NCBI GenBank assembly: GCA_049680365.1
Contig: JBAUHQ010000283.1
Coordinates: 1 to 45,692, forward strand
Length of the DNA: 45,692 nt
DNA from: K23-9 sp049680365
Lineage (GTDB): Bacteria > Planctomycetota > Planctomycetia > Pirellulales > Pirellulaceae
Direction: 5' to 3'
The notes beneath the pieces were generated by a model that was given only the letters and a program-made list of their open reading frames with translations, had not been told where the DNA came from and did no database searches. Each line of letters starts with the position of its first letter. Within the stretch, counting starts at the first letter, position 1. A program made the translations under genes and the position numbers. Of the stretch, positions 42,541-45,692 are shown one piece after another.

Positions 42541-42573
42541 GCCAGCAGAGCATTGAGCCAGCAGAGCATTGAG
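42535..42573. repeat. 16 bp tandem repeat, ~2.4 copies, after the lipoprotein gene
   Basis: CATTGAGCCAGCAGAG occurs at 42535-42550 and 42551-42566, followed by a partial CATTGAG at 42567-42573. The first copy contains the TGA stop of the lipoprotein gene, so the repeat runs across the 3' end of that gene. Confidence 0.9.
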
Positions 42574-42721
42574 TTCGCGTGGAGTGGTTTTCATGAAGTA
42601 CAAACGGCAATGAAGCGACAAAGCAAAGCTGCGTGTGCTCTAATGTGCGAACCGTTCTGGCGATCCGATCAGCGATGTCGCAATCGCGCCGTGTTTTCAG
42701 TGTGAATATGAGATATCAACG

Positions 42722-44233
42722 ATGAGTCTTGCACAGCCTTACGCAAAGCAATTTGATTGCCAATTTTGTTTTTTTAAGAAATTGGTTGTCTTCTATGCAG
42801 CGTTTTTCTTTGCCGACGCAGCGCAAACTGACCGCCTGGTCGCTGCTGAAATATCGTCCCGCCCGAACATCATTCTAGTGATGGCGGACGATCAAGGCTG
42901 GGGGCAAACGGGATACTACAACCATCCCGTATTAAAGACACCCAACCTGGATGCGATGGCGGCGGCTGGTTTGCGGTTTGATCGGTTCTATGCGGGGGCA
43001 CCCGTTTGTTCGCCGACACGTGGCTGCGTATTGACAGGCCGTGCCAATGATCGAATCGGTGTGTTGTCACATGGCTACGCATTGCGTCGTCAAGAAATCA
43101 CCATCGCACAGGTGCTCCAAAAGGCGGGATACACAACCGGGCATTTCGGCAAATGGCATCTCAACGGCATTCGCGGGCCGGGTGTTCCGGTATTGCATTC
43201 CGATACACATCATCCGGGCCATTTCGGATTTCAAAGCTGGCTATCTGTCACAAATTTCTTCGATCGTGATCCGATTCTCAGTCGAAGTGGAACGTTTGAA
43301 GAGTTTGAAGGAGACTCGTCAGAGATCGTGATCGACGAAACGCTAAAATTCGTCCGTCGACAGAACAAGATACGACAACCTTTCTTTGCCGTTGTCTGGT
43401 ACGGCACACCACACGACCCGTTCAAGGCTGCGGACGACGACAGCGAGGCGTTCAAGGAGCTAGACGCCGCGTCCCAGCAGCACTACGGTGAATTGGTCGC
43501 CATGGACCGCAGCATTGGAACGTTACGAGCGGGTTTGCGAGAAATAGGGATCGCCAATAATACTTTGGTCTGGTTTTGCAGTGACAATGGTGGACTGCCA
43601 AAGATCGAACCCAGTACCGTAGGTGGCCTACGCGGCAACAAAGGAACGATCTATGAAGGCGGTTTGCGCGTGCCAGGGATCATCGAGTGGCCAGCACAAA
43701 TCGAACCCCGCATTTCTCGGTTCCCCGCCAGTGTGCTGGATATTTTGCCCACGTTGCTAGATGTGACTGGCCTAGAGTACCCGGATGCGGAGCGACCGCT
43801 GGACGGCATTACGATTCGCAAACTGTTTACGGATAGCTTGGTAGTACGCGACAAACCGATTCCGTTTCGGCATACCGGCAAGGCTGCATTGATCGACAAT
43901 CGATTCAAACTGCTGACGAACAAGATCGAAAGCGGCGAATTCATGCTCTATGATTTGCAAAGTGATCCTGCCGAGTCCAAGGATATTTCCGATCGAGAGC
44001 CTGTCATCGCCAACCGCATGCGGATGCAATTGATGGACTGGAGTGAATCAGTCGACCTGAGTGCGGCCGGCAAAGACTATGCCGAAGGAAAGGTTGATCC
44101 AAACGAGCCTGAATCGCGGTTTTGGATGGAGATGAAAGAGTACCAGCCATACTTCGAGGAGTGGAAAGGGCGCTGGGAGTACGCGTCGCGGCTTGGCAAA
44201 ACTGCCAAGAATAAGACGAAAAGAAAGCCGTAG
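42722..44233 (+). CDS. Exported Cys-type sulfatase (family S1)
   Basis: The 503-residue protein has a hydrophobic N-terminal export signal (LVVFYAAFFFADAAQ), the sulfatase opening RPNIILVMADDQGWGQTGYYN, and the formylglycine site C96-S-P-T-R followed by GCVLTGR. C96 needs oxidation by a sulfatase-maturing enzyme encoded elsewhere. Further active-site segments are HFGKWHL, GTPHDPF and CSDNGG. Large numbers of such sulfatases, used on sulfated polysaccharides, are a hallmark of marine planctomycetes. The gene ends one base before the next ATG. Confidence 0.95.
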   Translation: MSLAQPYAKQFDCQFCFFKKLVVFYAAFFFADAAQTDRLVAAEISSRPNIILVMADDQGWGQTGYYNHPVLKTPNLDAMAAAGLRFDRFYAGAPVCSPTRGCVLTGRANDRIGVLSHGYALRRQEITIAQVLQKAGYTTGHFGKWHLNGIRGPGVPVLHSDTHHPGHFGFQSWLSVTNFFDRDPILSRSGTFEEFEGDSSEIVIDETLKFVRRQNKIRQPFFAVVWYGTPHDPFKAADDDSEAFKELDAASQQHYGELVAMDRSIGTLRAGLREIGIANNTLVWFCSDNGGLPKIEPSTVGGLRGNKGTIYEGGLRVPGIIEWPAQIEPRISRFPASVLDILPTLLDVTGLEYPDAERPLDGITIRKLFTDSLVVRDKPIPFRHTGKAALIDNRFKLLTNKIESGEFMLYDLQSDPAESKDISDREPVIANRMRMQLMDWSESVDLSAAGKDYAEGKVDPNEPESRFWMEMKEYQPYFEEWKGRWEYASRLGKTAKNKTKRKP

Positions 44234-44234
44234 C

Positions 44235-45530
44235 ATGTGTGACTCGCAGACGATTCTGGAGCACATTCACGGACTCCTTGGCGACAAAGATCCTGCGATT
44301 GTCGGACCGATGGAATTGTCGCAGCAAGTCTTGGTGGTGGCCGATGGACGAGCAACGATCCACGTCCAAATCTATCCCAACGAAGGCCGTCGCACTCGAA
44401 GTTCGATGGTTCACGCGCATGTGACCACGCGATTGCAACCCGATACGCCAAGCGAATTGGATACGCTTGATTTGCCGGCCTGCGTCGTCGGCATCGACTC
44501 CATTCACAAGATGGCGTTGTTCGATGTGGCTCGCGTTTGGGTGGACTTGGTCGCTGGACCGATCTTCTCGACCCTTGCCGGGCGCTGCGTGTTGGATACG
44601 CACATCTTGGATTTGCCAGTCCAAGACGGCGTTGCAAAACCGATTGGCTACGTCGGTCCGGTGGGATTTCGATTCGAAGAACTACCGGCTGAATCAAAGA
44701 TCAACCAAGCACCGCTTTTTCAAGACGCGCTGTCGATCGCCAGCCCACACAACACCCTGCTGGCAAAAGTCACGCTCGACGGAGCCGCCGGACCTGCGTG
44801 GCAACATTCGATCGAAATCAACGGCCACGAAGCTGGTTACCAAGATCGAAATTGGCAAGGACTGGCGGAAAATACTCACGGCGGTATCGCGATCCGATTC
44901 GCCGTTCTGCAAACTGGCAAGCTGGACAACTGGGTCGCAAATCGTCAATCCTTGGATGCTGCGATACTGAAGTACATCGACATGCACAGCAACATTACCA
45001 ACGCCAGCACTTCCGACAAAGGCACCTGCGACAAAGGAACTGACCAGCAATTCATACTACAGGCAGACGATCCGCCATTGGCATTGACGATTACCGAACT
45101 GTTGCCCAGCGTCTGTATTCGACTTATCTTTGGCGACAAGATTCGTCATTGGCCCGACTCGTATCACCGTGTGCGGGCAGGCGGACTGCTAGAGCCACCA
45201 GCACGTCTGATGAGCAACGTTGCGTTCGCGCGTGCGATTGGACTTTCTCAGACGTTGCAGAGCGAGGCATACATGGCAGGCATGAAAAACTGTGCGCTGC
45301 GATCATCAGAACTTGCCGCGATTAACGACGCCCTCCATCAAGGTAGCAAGCTGGAGAATCTGCAACTCATGCCACTTGTCATCCCCACCGATAACGCGTC
45401 AGACCAAGACATCCAGATTGCGATGCAAACGCTGGTTTCAAAAATGCCCGGAAAGACTAAGACACGCTGGCAGAGATTTCTGCAATCGCTAGGGCTCGGC
45501 AAGAAATCACAGTCATCGCTTCTTAGCTAA
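44235..45530 (+). CDS. Hypothetical protein
   Basis: I cannot assign this 431-residue protein. It has no signal peptide or membrane helix and appears cytosolic. It has about 250 residues of mixed alpha/beta sequence (TIHVQIYPNEGRRTRSS, ACVVGIDSIHKMALFDVARVWVDL, GYVGPVGFRFEEL, then HSIEINGHEAGYQDRNWQGL), and a second part with VRAGGLLEPPARLMSNVAFARAIG. The C-terminus is basic. The ATG at 44235 comes one base after the sulfatase stop, so the two are likely cotranscribed. The longer start at 44193 lies inside the sulfatase. Confidence 0.7.
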   Translation: MCDSQTILEHIHGLLGDKDPAIVGPMELSQQVLVVADGRATIHVQIYPNEGRRTRSSMVHAHVTTRLQPDTPSELDTLDLPACVVGIDSIHKMALFDVARVWVDLVAGPIFSTLAGRCVLDTHILDLPVQDGVAKPIGYVGPVGFRFEELPAESKINQAPLFQDALSIASPHNTLLAKVTLDGAAGPAWQHSIEINGHEAGYQDRNWQGLAENTHGGIAIRFAVLQTGKLDNWVANRQSLDAAILKYIDMHSNITNASTSDKGTCDKGTDQQFILQADDPPLALTITELLPSVCIRLIFGDKIRHWPDSYHRVRAGGLLEPPARLMSNVAFARAIGLSQTLQSEAYMAGMKNCALRSSELAAINDALHQGSKLENLQLMPLVIPTDNASDQDIQIAMQTLVSKMPGKTKTRWQRFLQSLGLGKKSQSSLLS

Positions 45531-45692
45531 CAGCACTCCGTCGCGGATCGTCGGAGCAACATTGTATTGACACGTTTGCGCTGGCGAGATATCGATCCCG
45601 ACCGCGACCAAGTCTTTATCTCTCAGGGCAAAGGAAACGCGGATCGCCATGTGCAGCTACCGAAACAGTATCGCGAACTCCTGACGCGACTT
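45531..45692 (+). pseudogene. Truncated tyrosine recombinase (integrase) reading frame, cut by window end
   Basis: Directly after the TAA of the previous gene, and in the same frame, the sequence encodes VLTRLRWRDIDPDRDQVF, then QGKGNADRHVQLPKQYREL. This is the stretch of phage/integron-type tyrosine recombinases after the first catalytic Arg: LRW.DID, then the GKG..DR..LP beta hairpin with the catalytic Lys. The N-terminal arm domain and the box-I Arg/Glu are missing; the residues at their expected places are Ser and Val. No start codon with a ribosome binding site is present. It looks like a 5'-truncated remnant; the C-terminal half is outside the window. Confidence 0.7.

Noticed and set aside
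44004..44697. Two 206-codon minus-strand frames across the sulfatase/hypothetical gene junction
   Set aside because: They span the junction of two well-supported plus-strand genes and have no motif.
1..45692. CRISPR arrays, IS elements, rRNA and ordinary tRNA genes
   Set aside because: No regularly spaced direct repeats, transposase genes with inverted ends, or tRNA-like T-loops were seen by reading; short tandem repeats found are intragenic or 3' flanking.

Overview
The window looks like chromosome of a planctomycete, most likely of the Rhodopirellula/Pirellula type. The pointers are a secreted Cys-type sulfatase, a L-fucose-isomerase-like protein, exported proteins with long low-complexity leaders, mid-range GC by eye, frequent TTG/GTG starts, and pilus-type ATPase/platform genes beside sensory genes. 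This placement is inference from gene content; no rRNA or other phylogenetic marker except InfB, NusA and RbfA is present.

Layout. 1-5.3 kb (minus): a nusA-infB-rbfA translation/transcription operon, with an unusual ~550 bp gap between nusA and infB. 5.5-6.5 kb (minus): an unrecognised single-pass membrane protein. 7.0-16.4 kb (plus): a long type II secretion/type IV pilus-like cluster: pseudopilin, response regulator, membrane histidine kinase, STAS protein, secretion ATPase, platform protein, then PilM-, PilN-, PilO- and PilP/GspB-like proteins. No secretin gene is visible. 16.7-20.4 kb: a creatininase-family hydrolase (plus), then on minus two adjacent exported proteins extremely rich in cysteine and an L-fucose-isomerase-like protein. 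20.5-27.1 kb (plus): a selenium cluster: selB, an exported transglutaminase-like protein, selA, and selD fused behind an FAD-dependent NADH-dehydrogenase-like domain. 27.3-33.4 kb (minus): an HD-GYP protein, an RND pump and its adaptor. 33.6-34.8 kb (plus): a phytanoyl-CoA-dioxygenase-like enzyme and a single-domain globin.

34.8-35.3 kb (minus) holds the most interesting locus: a near-consensus guanidine-III (ykkC-III) riboswitch followed by a strong ribosome binding site and a Gdx/SugE-type guanidinium exporter gene. That gene has an in-frame TGA at codon 29 and has Ala where the family has its essential Glu. The riboswitch also carries a mismatch in one helix. It reads as a guanidine-resistance unit caught in decay, although a TGA in a genome with SelA/SelB/SelD needs an explicit selenocysteine check.

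35.5-40.8 kb (plus): a MarR regulator with a palindromic operator over its own promoter, followed by a lipoprotein adaptor and an AcrB-type pump. 40.8-45.7 kb (plus): a SUKH/SMI1-like protein, a small orphan ORF, a lipoprotein, a sulfatase, a protein I do not recognise, and at the right edge a truncated tyrosine-recombinase (integrase) reading frame. Neither RND system has its outer-membrane channel in the window, and no tRNA, rRNA, IS element or CRISPR array was found.
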